Below are positions 22,723-40,874 of a stretch of 64,000 nt of DNA, piece after piece. Both the position numbers and the translations under genes were made by a program. Source of the DNA: Adiantum capillus-veneris (lineage: Eukaryota; Streptophyta; Polypodiopsida; Polypodiales; Pteridaceae); assembly GCA_014529385.2 (NCBI GenBank), contig CM043965.1:9940912-10004911 (forward strand), in the 5' to 3' direction. The notes below the pieces were generated by a model. That model saw only the letters and a program-made list of their open reading frames with translations, ran no database searches and was not told the DNA's origin. The stretch's first letter is position 1, and every line of letters begins with the position of its first letter.

Positions 22723-24013
22723 AAACTGTGGTCTCAGAGAAAGGTCCTATGTAGGGATGTCTCAAAGTCTCATCTATTCAAATAGGCATGGGGCACGCAT
22801 TGTAGTGCCTCCTTTACGCACCAATTGAACCTGCATGCAGCAATATGCCGAAGGCACATGATTAGTTTTCAGCTGAATATCTTCAGGTTATGTCAGTACG
22901 AAGCATGAACATGTCGCAAAGAAAACTTTCCAAAAGACTTCGACGTCCTGTGAAATGGTGTTGCGAGGAAAATGTTTTGACCAAGACATCACATGCCCCT
23001 CTGTTCAGCTCTGCTAGGAATTTGAATTATGGCATAGCAAGAACATTGCAGACAGTGAGGTGATGTATTCATAAGTTTCGAGATTGTAGTTAACCATTGC
23101 AATATAAGGGCATTATCCAAGCGTGCACATTCGACATGGTCATGTGGCTAGAGTTTCCATTTTCAAGGCGCACAAAATTTCTAGCAAAAAATTGAATTTT
23201 GTTTCCATACAGAGAGGAAGAGATTATGGTTTGATAATTAGATTAGTTGCAATTAGATGCCGGTGTTGGATTGACCTAAATAAGGTCTTCTAAGGGAGTT
23301 AATGATCAAGACTTCTTAGAGCAGAAAGCTCTCGAGGTTTTCAGGTTGAAGGCTATGGCACAAGTCGAAAAAGAAAAGAGAGAGCTTTAATGGCGTGCTT
23401 TAATATTTCATTTGACCAGGATGGGCATTTGTGCAGATGAAAAATGTTGGGTCCTTGATGGTCATCAAGATTTATGAGCCATTATACCTGTTGAAAAGCT
23501 TGTTTAGAGACTGGGTAATGAAGCTTCTGCAAGTAGAACTTAGCCTAACTACCTGTGAATTTAGCTAGAGACTTTGGTCTCTCCTATCTATAGCTGTGGA
23601 AGAAGAAGAGAAGTAGGCTACGAAGAGCATGCATGGTGTTGGGTGGAAGGAGGGAAAGAGGCTTCCTTTTCTGCTGTTTTGAATCAGGGGCAGCTAGAGT
23701 CAATAATATATAGCTAGTCTGCAGCCTGCTGCCTGCTAGTCCAGCTTCGGTTATAAAAGAGGTTTTGTGAGTTGTACTAAATAGGCTATGCACAAAAGGA
23801 GCAGGATGTCTTGTTGCTGCCAAGGTCTCCAGACTCTCCACCATCTGGGCCTTGGACACTATTGGACACTTCAAAGTTCACTCTTGGAGCAGATCGACGG
23901 TCCCAGATCATTGAAGATTATGGACCGTCCAATTCTTCTGTTTGTAACTTTGGGTTCCTTTTTATGGTGGTGCACTGCTGCTGCTGCTGCTGGTTTTTTT
24001 TTTGAGGGGCGGC
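22723..24013 (-). other. RopGEF upstream region
   Basis: The 5' untranslated region and promoter of the minus-strand gene should lie here. A TATATA motif in minus orientation occurs near 23710. Other AT-rich possibilities exist, so I do not fix a start site. Open frames such as 23584-23874 show no recognised domain. Confidence 0.4.
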
Positions 24014-24042
24014 GGGGGGGGGGGGGGGGGGGGGGGGGGGGG
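24014..24042 (+). repeat. Poly-G tract (29 G)
   Basis: An unbroken G run follows GGGGCGGC. It could form G-quadruplexes. It is also a place where sequencing and assembly are unreliable, so the length may be wrong. Confidence 0.9.
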
Positions 24043-24269
24043 TGTCTAAGTGTATTTTAACAGGCTGATATTATAAAATCCCGGTTAGATTTTGAGCTTG
24101 CCTTTAAGAAAACCGGCAAATTTACACAAGTTTTAGTGTAATTACCGGCAAAAGCTTCAAATTTTGACTAAAAATCGGGAGAATTTCAACTTTCCCCTTA
24201 TTTTGATCGGTTAGGAAAAATGTAATTTTCTAGCCCTTTTGTGGTGTGTGTGTGTGTGTGTGTGTGTTT
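24043..24269. other. Spacer between the two G tracts
   Basis: No gene. A (TG)n run of about 24 bases at 24244-24267 leads into the second G tract. Confidence 0.6.
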
Positions 24270-24297
24270 GGGGGGGGGGGGGGGGGGGGTGGGGGGG
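24270..24297 (+). repeat. Second poly-G tract (20 G, T, 7 G)
   Basis: It follows a (TG)n run and TTT. Two long G runs only about 230 bp apart are unusual and G-quadruplex-prone. Confidence 0.9.
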
Positions 24298-26993
<2,696 letters not shown>

Positions 26994-27258
26994 CTACCTA
27001 CACCTACCTACCTAGTCCTCTCTCCCTCTCTAGACCTTCTATGTATTCTTGTGAAGCACACACACGTGCACACCCATGCAAACATATACTTACGTATAAT
27101 ACACACTCACACACATACACATGCATAATCCACACATATATGCACACATCGGTCAATCAAGGAGTCATTTTCTCACAATCAACTTAGCTCCTGTGGTGTT
27201 TGCTCTTGAGTTTCTCCTTCATCTTTGCATGCATTCCTCTGGTTGTATTTCTTATAAT

Positions 27259-27270
27259 TGGTATCAGAGC
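27259..27270 (+). other. Primer binding site (tRNA-iMet), exact 12-base match
   Basis: TGGTATCAGAGC is identical to the usual plant primer site and is preceded by an A-T dinucleotide and a likely LTR end at 27256. This anchors a retroelement here although its coding part is nearly gone. Confidence 0.75.
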
Positions 27271-28529
27271 AAGCTTAGGCATCTTGGGATATGTTGCCAA
27301 TAACCTCCTAACTAACTTTCTTAGATTGAGGTTATTTTTGGTAAGTGTTCATAGGGATACATAATCTTTGGTGAGTTTGTAGAGCTCTCTATTGTTACAA
27401 TTATGATTTGGGCTCATTTCGGCCTCCGTTTCACTACTGCCATGTTGTGATATCAAGCTCAACACATGGGATTCTTGGATGACTTCTCACTTACATTCAT
27501 AAATGGCACAAAGTAGCATACACAAGGATCGTCACCAGTGGTACTACAACTGCACTTTATTGACTTGGTCTACCTACCGAGAGTGAAGGACATATATACT
27601 AGCAATTTCACATTGACCATTGTACTTAGTCTCTTTCTATGTTTTATTTCTTGATTATGTATTTTAGACCTTATCATCAAGTGAAGAAGGAGAAAAAACT
27701 TCCAACCTCCATCTCCACTATGTGCTCTCTTGATTGTGTCTGCGTGTGTATGGAAGAGCTCAAGCTCTCTCCTTCTCTATCTTTTTACATGATATCAAAG
27801 TCGGGTTGTGCCTAAGGTGTTGGGCGTGGCAAGCAGGACCAACAAAAAAAGTAGACAGTAAAGGTTTCTCCATCCTCCTTCCTCTTGTGTTGGTACTACA
27901 CTCACCCCCAAGATTCTCGAGAGAGGCATCGATAGCGATCTCTGATTTTTCTAATTTCTATGGGAGATTTGTGCGGTTTGGGATTCTATGAAGTCCTTTG
28001 GATTACCCATGTGCAACCAAATTTCCATTTTGGGCACACTTTGAACTCTTGTCTTTGAGTAGAGTGTGTTTGTGATAGGGACTCGAAGGTTGGGGTTTCT
28101 GCAAAAAGTCTCCCATTTGGGTGTTGCAAGAAGCACGGTTGATGTTGTAGTTTTCACAAATATTGTATAGTAGGGTGAAGCATTGTATTGGGTGCATGTA
28201 AGAGTATTATGGTCATACGTTGTGACACATACATGCCATGTTTGTTCTGCTGTAAGTTCTATGGAGATTTTTTAGTTTTTTTCGCAAACATATCTAACAA
28301 TGATAGAATCAAAGATTTTGTCGAGGAGAAGTTATAGACAATAGAAACTTAAGTGCACAATGACCAATTTATTGATGAGTAAAGGTTATTAGAAGTACAT
28401 TAAGGGTGCATAGGAGGATACAACAGTGTTGCTTAAAGAGAATCCTACTCCCCAACACGTGAAAGGCTTTTTACATTGAAGTCAAGGAGAATGGAAAAAC
28501 ATGTATTGGTTGTCTATCAGTGTGGATGA

Positions 28530-28800
28530 GATCATGATTGTGTGAATACAAAATTCCAATTCTCCCAAGGATGCATGGAAGAATTTGATTTCACTATACG
28601 TGACCAAGAATAAGGCATGGAAGCTGCAATCAAAGACAAAGGTCAACATTGTGAAGAGAATGGGCTTGTTAGTGAATGATTATGTTTTAAAAATTAAGCA
28701 CATATGCAAATTGCTTGCATCTAATGGTGTCACAATCATTGGTAATGACAAGGTGGAAGCATACTTGCATGGTTTAGGGCTAGCATCAAGCATGTAAAGA
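28530..28800 (+). pseudogene. Ty1/copia Gag (UBN2-type) fragment
   Basis: A 70-codon open piece from 28585 reads AWKLQSKTKVNIVKRMGLLV, NDYVLKIKHICKLLASNGV and KVEAYLHGLG. This is the familiar copia Gag layout (AW..L...Y.., V..YI.K.K.I...LA..G, D.....LL.GL). The family protein should be 200-300 residues, so both ends are lost. The segment ends at a stop, and a few Gag-like residues follow out of frame. Confidence 0.7.
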
Positions 28801-29518
28801 CCATAATCAAGAAAAACAATTGAGTTTTACAAATCTTGTGTCCTTGCTAATTGTTGAAGCAAAGAATATTGGTGAAGATTCATCTTCACAAAGTGCAAGT
28901 AGTTATGACCAGGTTTTCTATAATAACGGAGCACGAGATAGGGGATGTGCTATTGGTCAAGGAGGTGGCCCTGGAAACTGAAATCACAACAATCAGCAAC
29001 CAAAGGAAAGAAAATGTGGAGTAGGGTAGGGGAAGTCAAGAGGCCATGTAATTTTTGTAAAAACAATGTGTACAATAATGGCAAGGATGTTGAACATGTG
29101 GTAGTCGAGACCATTGTGAGTGTGGCTGCCCATTAAGAAGGTATCAAAACAAGTATGCATGTATTCTCAGGGGTGTAGATGAGCTAGAGAGACTAATTGT
29201 GGTGAAGCATATGATGAACACTATGTCTGTAAATGTATCACATCGTGGTGATAATGTGTGGCATGTGGATGTTGGTGGGTCACCTTGGTAGATATAATGC
29301 AGCATAGCTCTATGTGCACGAACATATCAATGTCAATATGTAGGGAGTCGACTCTATTGGGGCATGAAGACTATGTCAACCTATTAGACACGATGGAATG
29401 GCCTATCCATATTGACTACAAATAAGATTAACATATCAAGAGCAATAGGTAGATAGTCTTGACTACATGCTTACTAACTAGATTGGGCATTTCAATGGGA
29501 AAAATGAGGTTGGAATGC

Positions 29519-29541
29519 AAAAAAAAAAGAAAGGGGAGTGA
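29519..29541 (+). other. Probable polypurine tract of the copia relic
   Basis: The purine-rich stretch at 29519-29539 (A-run, then AGAAAGGGGAGTGA) fits a PPT. An LTR-like TGTTGGACC start appears 20-30 bases later (29564), so the exact junction is unclear. Confidence 0.45.
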
Positions 29542-29563
29542 TATACTACTCTAATACAACATG

Positions 29564-29740
29564 TTGGACCTCAGTAACTATTAGGGTAACAGCCAATATG
29601 GCTGACCGGACACACCCATCTTATTCTTTTATCAAATATGAATAAGGAGTCAATGAATGTTATCTCACTATAGATTCCACCATACATTGTGTACTCCTCT
29701 TCCTCACTGCATGCATGCATCTGCACTCGCATCCTTTCAA
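29564..29740 (+). repeat. Possible short LTR-like segment
   Basis: It starts TGTTGGACC and ends CATCCTTTCA. ACTCGTATTAGAGC follows, which resembles a decayed TGGTATCAGAGC primer site. This is the layout of a small copia or TRIM LTR. There is no second copy to confirm it. Confidence 0.3.
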
Positions 29741-29744
29741 CTCG

Positions 29745-29919
29745 TATTAGAGCTTAGCTATATATCAATCCTCTCCTTTCTTGAGTAACCTCCCTCTCCA
29801 ATCAGAGCTAAGGCTTGCAACCTTAGATTAAGATATTAGAGCTTGGCTATAACAGTCCTCTCCTTTCTCGAGTAAACCTCCTCTCCAGTTAGAGCTAAGC
29901 CTTGAAGCGTTAGATTAAG
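29745..29919 (+). repeat. Diverged tandem duplication of about 87 bp
   Basis: ATTAGAGCTTAGCTAT...CTTAGATTAAG is followed by a second version, ATTAGAGCTTGGCTAT...GTTAGATTAAG. Each begins with the primer-site-like ATTAGAGC. The copies differ at many positions, so the duplication is old. Confidence 0.8.
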
Positions 29920-30293
29920 TACACACAAAAAAATAAAATAAAAATAAATTCTCTGTATTGCGTAGAGAGTGTACCAAGTGACGAGCTCACACATTAGACA
30001 ATTAAGAGGCACAAGTAGAGTGCAAGTGAGTCTGGGAGCTGAACTTTTTCATTTGTGTCCGCATGCATGCACTTTCAAGGTGGATATTTTCTGGATTGCT
30101 ACAGCAACATGTTTGTCATCTCAGGAGTATTCCTAGCTGGTGTCCTATGACTTTACCCCCCTTTCAAATCCGCTTTTGACCTAGAATCTCCATCTAAGAA
30201 GCACATCAAAAGATAGTTATTTTGGAGCTCAAACAAGCCTATACATCACCCTAGTAGGAGACGGAGACAAGTTCTCGACACCGATGGATACAC

Positions 30294-34238
<3,945 letters not shown>

Positions 34239-34243
34239 GATTT

Positions 34244-34470
34244 TGTTGGAATTAGGGTTGCAGAGAAAGGCACACAGCTTGGAGGAGACGAAGGAAGCTC
34301 AAGGCACACAATAGAGAGTGTGTTACTTAATGTGCAATGGAAAGATAGATAGCCCTAGAGTGATGGGTGTATATACCATGCACAGAGGAAAAAACCTCCT
34401 AAAGAGGGAAAAAATGCCCCGGTGGTCCTAGTGTGTTCACACACATCACTACCACATGTATATGGTAACA
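34244..34470 (-). repeat. 3' LTR of the copia element
   Basis: On minus it starts TGTTACCATATAC and ends CCTAATTCCAACA. It has the same length as the other LTR and is bounded outside by GATTT. Confidence 0.93.
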
Positions 34471-34486
34471 AATACCCCCTGGAGTG
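34471..34486 (-). other. Polypurine tract of the copia element
   Basis: On minus, TCACTCCAGGGGGTAT then T precedes TGTTACC. The G-rich core next to the LTR start is the expected plus-strand primer. Confidence 0.7.
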
Positions 34487-34545
34487 ATGCGGTGAATGAG
34501 AGCTGGCACATGAGTAAAGGGAAGTGCCATGCCCTGAGGACATGA

Positions 34546-35112
34546 TCAGTTCACAAAGGGGAGTAAGCCCAAAGCTTTGCGGAAAGCTTCAAACTTCTCA
34601 CGAGACAATGCCTTTGTGAAAAGATCTGCAAGGTTGTCCTGTGTTGGCACATAAGCCAAGCTGATCTCTCCTGCTGAGAGCCTCTCCCTGACATAGTGGT
34701 AATGCACCTCAATATGCTTTGTGCGAGCATGAAAAATTGGGTTCCTTGCAACTGCCAATGCGCTCTGACAGTCAGTGTAGATAGTGTTGGCAGTGTCCTG
34801 TCCAACACCCAAATCAGCCATAAGGAGTCTGATCCATACACACTCAACCGTAGCTATGAAGACTGCCCTGTACTCTACAGCCTCACAACTCGAAGTGACC
34901 ATAGTAGGTTGCTTTTTGCTCAACCATGATATACATGAACTGCCAAGCATGAAACAAAAACCACTTGTGGACACTCGCGTGTCAAAACAACCAGCCCAAT
35001 CTGAGTCCAAAAAAGCATGTAAGTCTGGCGGCAATGATCCCCCCTTGGGATAAAAAAAGCCAAGATATAAAGTGCCACTAAGGTAGCGGAAATCCTCTCG
35101 ACATCCTGCCAA
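34546..35112 (-). pseudogene. Copia RNase H domain
   Basis: A 188-codon open piece ending 75 bases before the LTR. It contains DSDWAGCFDTRVSTSGF (first acid), SSCEAVEYRAVFIATVE (catalytic Glu), IYTDCQSALAVARNP (Asp), then RTKHIEVHYHYVRE and DNLADLFTKALSREKF (last acid and the typical end of copia polyproteins). All key acids are present. It is separated from RT by a frameshift. Confidence 0.9.
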
Positions 35113-35159
35113 TGCTTAGACCCTGGGCTATGCATAAATCTGTTGACCTGTGAGACTGC

Positions 35160-36115
35160 AAACTAAATATCCGGCCTCGTGTTGCATACATAAATGAGGC
35201 AGCCAACAATAGTTTGAAAAAGAGTGACACCAGCAGGATTGCCAGCATCATGTAGACTCAACTTCAAACCTGTTTCCGTGGGAGTGGCAATAGGTTTGCA
35301 ATCCTCAAGTCCAAACTTACATAGCACTGTCTCTATGAACTTTTTTGACACAAGGCAATACCACCATCACACTGCTTAAACTGTATACCCAAGTAATGAT
35401 GCAACAACCCCAAATATTTCATCTTGAAAGTAGCATTCAAATCAGCCTTAAATTAAGCAATATGTCTCTCATTTGGTCCAGTGATCAACAAATAATCAAC
35501 ATAAAGAACCACAATGAGAAGTACATCACCCTCACGCTTTACATACAATGTGCTTTCTGTTCGAATGTTACAAAAGCGTCGTTTGACCAAATGAGTGTCA
35601 GCTTTCTCATACCAAGCATGAGGAGATTGCTTCAACCCATACAAAGCCTTCTTACATATGCACACTTTGTCCTCTTGTCCTTTATGACAAAACCGCGAGG
35701 CTGCGTTACATAAACTTCCTCAAATATGTCACCATTCAAGAAAGCAATAACAATGTCTGATTGATGTACATCCCAACCAAAATGAGCTGCCAATGCACAT
35801 AGAAAACGCACAGTAGTCATACGACAAGTGGGAGCAAAAATCTCTTCATAATCTATGTTGTTTTTGTTGCGCATAACCCTTTGCAACAAGTCGAGCCTCA
35901 TGGTGATCGATCTCACCATCCAGCTTGCCTTTCAACTTGTAAACCCACTTCATACCAATGGCCTTTTTGCCAGGAGGCAAATCACATAAACTCCATGTGT
36001 CATTTTCTATAAGTGCATCATATTCTGATTGTATGGCAGCCATCCAATTTTCTAAATTATGTGCTTCATCCAAAGACAGAGGTTCCTCAACATCATGTAA
36101 GGTAGACACAGCCAA
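35160..36115 (-). pseudogene. Copia reverse transcriptase, broken, catalytic Asp lost
   Basis: Successive frames read AIGMKWVYKLKGKLDGEIDH, then QSDIVIAFLNGDIFEEVYV (first catalytic Asp in the usual VKTAFLNGxL place, with Asp in QSDI), then KALYGLKQSPHAWYEK, then VLYVDYLLITG. The last is the YVDD box with its second Asp changed to Tyr. At least two frameshifts split the domain. It would copy element RNA into DNA but is dead by both criteria. Confidence 0.9.
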
Positions 36116-36133
36116 AGCATAACAATCTGATGC

Positions 36134-36610
36134 CTAAGATGCATGGTGAGAGCCTGAACGAGTACGACTAGACAAAGGTGCATCCAATTTACTATCACGC
36201 AAAGTGTGCACCAGCCATTTTGGCATACCTCTAGCCTGCTCATTTTCAGTCCTTTCCTCATCAAGTACATCATGTACATCTACATCAATAATAGGCTGAT
36301 CTGTAACATTTTCAGAAAACCCCCATAGGCTGTACATTTGCCTCATTGTAACTTACATTCAGATTTTCACCACTGAAAGAGAGATAACAACGTGTCATAA
36401 ATGTAATGTAAGCTTACATTGTTGTCTCTAGTACATGACAGCAAGGGCTGAACAGAATCTTCCACAAACACTACATCCCGTGAAACCATAATACATTTTT
36501 TTTGTGGATGATACAACCTGTAACCTTTGCTTTAAGCACTATAACCCACAAAAATACATTTGACAGCCTTATCATCCAATTTTCTGCGTTGTGTTTGTGG
36601 CACCAAAGCT
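36134..36610 (-). pseudogene. Copia integrase-RT linker
   Basis: Low-conservation linker with several short frames. A segment like VFLGYS...GYRLYHPQKK (CIFVGYSxxxKGYRLYxPxxxK type, integrase C-terminal) is readable across frames at about 36480-36590. ARGMPKWLVHTLRDSKLDAP lies at 36180-36240. Many stops. Confidence 0.6.
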
Positions 36611-37216
36611 TATGCCAAACAACCAAAAACACGCATGTGCTCAATAGAAGGCTTTCTATCATGCCATGCTTCATATGGAGTAATAGACTGCAAAGCTTTT
36701 GTAGGACACCTGTTTAGTACATAAGTGGCACACATGACGGCCTCAAGCCAAAAAGAATGTGGCAAAGCTTGACTTTTCACCATACATCGTGCCATTTCCA
36801 TAAGTGACCTGTTTTTCCTCTCAGCAACACCATTTTGTTGAGGTGTATAAGGCACTGTACATTGGTGTTTTATCCCACGACTAGCCAGAAATGCATTAAA
36901 TTCATGAGACATATACTCCCCCCCTCGATCGGAACGGACGGTGCCCATAGTACATTTCGAGACATTTTCAGCCATAGCCAGAAATTGTTTGAAGCACATA
37001 AAAACTTCGGACTTTGCTTTAAGCGGAAATACCCATGCATGCCTGGAGTAATCATCAATGAAAGTCACGAATTAAAGGTAATTGCCCAAGGACGGAGTTT
37101 TCATGGGCCCACAAACATCACTATGCACAAGCTGTAACCTGCATGTGGCCCGAACTGAACCATCCTTTGGAAACTTAGAACGCTGCCAGGTGCTTCAGGA
37201 GGCAGCAAAGAAGAAA
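36610..37216 (-). pseudogene. Copia integrase core (right of the nested element in reading order)
   Basis: A 152-codon piece reads FIDDYSRHAWVFPLKAK, GTVRSDRGGEYMSHEF (second Asp of DDE) and YTPQQNGVAERKNRSLMEMA (catalytic Glu), ending MRVFGCLA. Upstream, in another frame, LVHSDVCGPM carries the first Asp. The triad is therefore present across frames. About 150 bases before that lies the junction with the nested element. The segment between the zinc finger and core seems shortened by a deletion. Confidence 0.88.
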
Positions 37217-37795
37217 TGTGCGCGTATGTCGCACGTGTCAATGCAAGGAACTTGCCAATACACCGCGTGCGAGCTACAAATGGCTCCAAGCACACAACAA
37301 GCCTAAACTAGTAAGCTCAAACATGACGATGGTATGTCACTCACCGCTCTACGCTTGCTTCGTGGAGGATTCCTCGCCGCGAAGAAGAGGGAGACGCTGC
37401 TACACCACGCTCAACCGCCTCATCGCCATCGTGACACCGCAATGCTCGATCGCTCTCTCTCTCTCTCTCTCACGCATACACACACACACACACACAAGGA
37501 GATGATGAAGAAGAAGATGGAGATGGAGCAAGAGCACTCTTCAATTGCACAAATGAGAGAATGAGTGAATTTTAGGTTTAGTTGACTTTTATATGAGCTC
37601 ACCCAATTCACACTTGGGCGCCCATGCTTAGCCAACTAATCCCTTGAATGTTCCAGTTAGATTGCGCCTCTCATCGGCGACGATCACTCTTACCCTTTTC
37701 CTATTGGACCGACAAGCCCGGTACCTGACTCTACAAGTAAATAATACAATGTCCGTCGTAGGTGATAGGGTGTTCGTGAACCGTGAGGGTTAACA
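37217..37795 (-). repeat. 3' LTR of the nested element
   Basis: 579 bp, on minus TGTTAACCCTCACGG...GCGCACA. It matches 45471-46073 except for substitutions and a shorter CT run (37452-37471, with AC at 37477-37496). Confidence 0.92.
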
Positions 37796-37812
37796 TGCCC
37801 CCCTTCTTGATG
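37796..37812 (-). other. Polypurine tract of the nested element
   Basis: On minus, CATCAAGAAGGGGGGCA directly precedes TGTTAACCC. A strong, well-preserved PPT. Confidence 0.85.
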
Positions 37813-39499
37813 TAGATTCCGTCCTCGGAAGCTATTGAGTTGAAGCTCGTTCGTCGAGGTGGAAGAGCATTTGAGATGAATGTCCTTAGCCTTCTTCAGT
37901 AACTGCATTCTCATATACATTAAAAAATCATATGCAGTTTTAGGCAGACAAATTGATTGGTAGCATAATTCTAAACCATTTGTCAGCACAATAAACATTA
38001 AATTGCAATATAATCAAATGCATAAACAGTTGGGAAGGTAAAAAAATTAAACAAGTCTGGGATCGCTAATTTAACGATCGAAAGGCACTAAAGATCGACT
38101 ATTAATACCATGAGTAAGCTTCTTAATTTTCTCTGGTCAATTAAGTTGTTTAATCGCGAGAGCCAAGTATTTTATGTTCGAGGGCTGACTAGAGGCTATA
38201 CCTAGAAGGCCTTGTAGTTAAGCTACGATAAAAGAAATTTCTCATGAAATCATCGCCTAACTGATTACCTTTTCTTTGACCCCCCAAAGTCTTTTCATAG
38301 TGATTCAATTTTGATGTGTGTGCTTATTTTGTATGCCTTGGGTTTTTTGCTTTTCAAGGAAAAGTGCCCACACTGGGAACCTCTAGGGCTCTAGTACCAT
38401 AGGCGATACATGTGAGTGAAGTACCAAATCAAGCTGAGATTTCTCTTCCAGTTTAAGATTTTACATTGTGGCACTTTGATTTTTTGTTTGTTCGCTTTCA
38501 ACATTTTAATTTTGTAACTTTGGGGGGTCATATGACACTGTTACACCTCCCAAGGCTCATCACACTAGTAAACTCCCTTTATAATACTTAAGCTAAAGGT
38601 CAATAGGGACTAAGCCCACTAGAAAGCCCTAGTACATTTCACACAATGCTTCCTAAATTGGATTAAGAACCTAAGTAACCATTGATATTAGGAAAGCATT
38701 CCCCATGGTATTAAGAGAAGATCTCTAACACCTAGCTTGGTCAAAATAGCTTAGTCTGACTGCTTGATTTTTAAACCTGGACAAGTGATTATGACAAAAA
38801 ATTACATCGAATTTAATGTTTGGTGCTAAACAAAGGCACTAAATATTATGCTACCAATCACAATCAAAGCAGACAAACATGGATGCAAAAAGATAAGGGG
38901 CAATGCTAATGGATAAGAAACACCTGTCTGTGTTGATGGTCGTGCTTGATTTGAAGTGTGAACGAGAGAAAGATTCCATGAAGGTCCAAATCTTAACAAC
39001 AGCAACACGTTCTTGTACACCCGAGGAAACAAAAAGAATACCTCTAGGAGGCACATCAGTGGGAAAAAGGAACTTTGCTAATCACTCATCTCTAAAACAG
39101 AAACACTCCTATTGTAATAATCCTACCTACCCTCCATCACACGAGTGATGAGGATCAAAGGTGTTTGATAACATAGGTTTCTATTTCAGTGTACCGGATG
39201 TGAATGTGTAGGTATGGGTCAAAGTTTTGACTTTCATTGTGCATACTCGTTTGCTAACTGCTCTTGCTCTTTATTATTTTTCTTTTTTGTCAGTATAAGG
39301 CTTTATATATACATTCCCTAAGATTGGAGATTAAGAATTCAGGGAGGAAGGTTGAGAGGGAAGCAAGTGAATGATGGATGTCAGCAAAAACACTCCCCCC
39401 TTCCTTGGGTAGATCATACCTTTTGGAATGATGTCATCACCCTTTGAAACCAGTCGTTCCAGTTGGTAATAGGTGAGGATTTTTGCCAGTAGTTTTCTC
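37813..39499 (-). other. Non-coding 3' interior of the nested element
   Basis: About 1.7 kb between the last gag-pro-related frame and the PPT, with no RT, RNase H or integrase motif found on either strand. In a full-length relative several kb of pol would be here. Confidence 0.65.
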
Positions 39500-40290
39500 T
39501 TACCTTAGGTGCCTCATCGAGTTCAAGGGTGGTAAGGTACTCTCCCAGGATCGAACTTGAAGTGGTTCATCAGGTGATTCTTGAACACTGGGAGGTGTGG
39601 ATTCCTTTGTAGCTTTATGGAGGTCCACTATTGTAGGTGGAGGCTGTGTAGAAGCTTTTACCTCTATGGATGCATTACATGAGGAGCTAGAAGCTTTATT
39701 CCTTTTTTCTATGGTTGAGTTGAGCAAAACAAACCTTTCTCGCTTGGGAACCCATACTAGCTCCGAATCTGGTGAATAGTGTTTTGTGATTTTTCCTTTC
39801 CCATGGTCTTTCATCGGCTTTGTCGTCACAGGGTTTGACTCACATAGGTCAGGTGACAGGTAAGAACACAATTTATGTTTGGCACCCAGATTTGATCATT
39901 TCCTTGATAGTAGCCTTGGGCTTCCAATAGTCGTTTAGGAATCCACCGCCACATTTCCTTACTTTTCTTGGAGCAAGTGGGATGTTTCTTACGAGGCTTC
40001 TGTTTTTTAGCACTAGCCATGGTCGCTAAAGAAGCTTTAGGGACCCACTTGTATGTTTTCTTTGTTATATTAGGATGAGTCTTGTCAGAAGCTATATGCA
40101 TTGCTTGTAGCATATTTAAGGGTATGGGCATTTCACCCCCCTCAGGTGTTACCCAGGTCGTCCCCCTGTTTCCCCAAGTGTCTATGGTTGCTGCTAGGTG
40201 GACCAAAATCCACATTGTCCGACTCAGCCATCCAAGGTAGTACATCCATATAAGGAGAATCTTCCCCAACATCAGTGTCCTCTTTAACAA
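39500..40290 (-). pseudogene. Open frames downstream of the nested protease, unknown
   Basis: Two overlapping frames (40290-39826 with 154 codons, 39871-39500 with 123 codons) lie after the protease where the protease-RT linker would be. Text is Lys/Ser/Pro-rich (for example KKQKPRKKHPTCSKKSKEMW and HYSPDSELVWVPKRERF) without any catalytic motif. They are probably one decayed reading frame. I do not recognise it. Confidence 0.45.
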
Positions 40291-40406
40291 TACTGCAATG
40301 GGGCCGAGTGAACTGTGGTGTCAGATCTATGATCAATTATAAACCTGTTTCCTAGAGGATGTGCTCGACCCGTCACAAGATCCACTCGAATGGCAGAATC
40401 TTGGAA

Positions 40407-40874
40407 CTACAAGTAGACATGGTTTTTAGACCAGTCATGCACCATTTTTGCTTCCCTCATGAAAGGACGTCCTAAGATCATCTCCGATGCCATAGTGTGT
40501 TTGGAGAAATCCATAACAATGAAGGTAATCCTTATTTTATGTCCAAAGACCTTGATCTTGAGATCTTCTAGCATCCCAATAGGTTTAATAATAGACCCAT
40601 TGGCCATCTTCACTACAATGGTTGTGGTCGCAAGGTGAGGTCTTCCCATAGTTTCCCATCAATTTTTAGTCACAATGCTAACTCCAGCGCCACCATCAAG
40701 GATTCCCTTCACAGTTAATCCCTTAGTAGTGATTGGTATGGTCGCATTGGATTCATCACCCTCAAAGTATTGTCCCAACTTGTTAACAGGTATTTCTATA
40801 ACAAGGTTCTCATCTAGGTTGGGTTGTGGATCTAAGTGTTCCTCCTCTATTGCCATCTCCCCAGCTCCATCCAT
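40407..40874 (-). pseudogene. Nested element aspartic protease
   Basis: KGLTVKGILDGGAGVSIVTK is the active-site segment, with DGGA in place of the common D(T/S)GA. A stop at 40659 splits it from the second half, where a hydrophobic FGHKIRITFIVMDF strand leads to MILGRPFMREAKMVHDW, the ILGRPW-type hallmark seen also at residues 570-585 of the complete element's polyprotein. Both pieces are in the same frame, so a single nonsense change separates them. Confidence 0.8.

Larger units (their letters stand above)
27257..29541 (+). mobile_element. Ty1/copia relic recognised by PBS, Gag fragment and PPT
   Basis: TGGTATCAGAGC at 27259-27270 is an exact initiator-tRNA-Met primer site. It follows CTTATA, probably an LTR end CTTACA that has mutated. 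A copia-type Gag piece lies at about 28530-28800, and a purine tract is at 29519-29541. Nothing of protease, integrase or RT was readable between 29150 and 29519, so pol is largely deleted. The LTR limits could not be set because I could not pair two copies. Confidence 0.6.
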
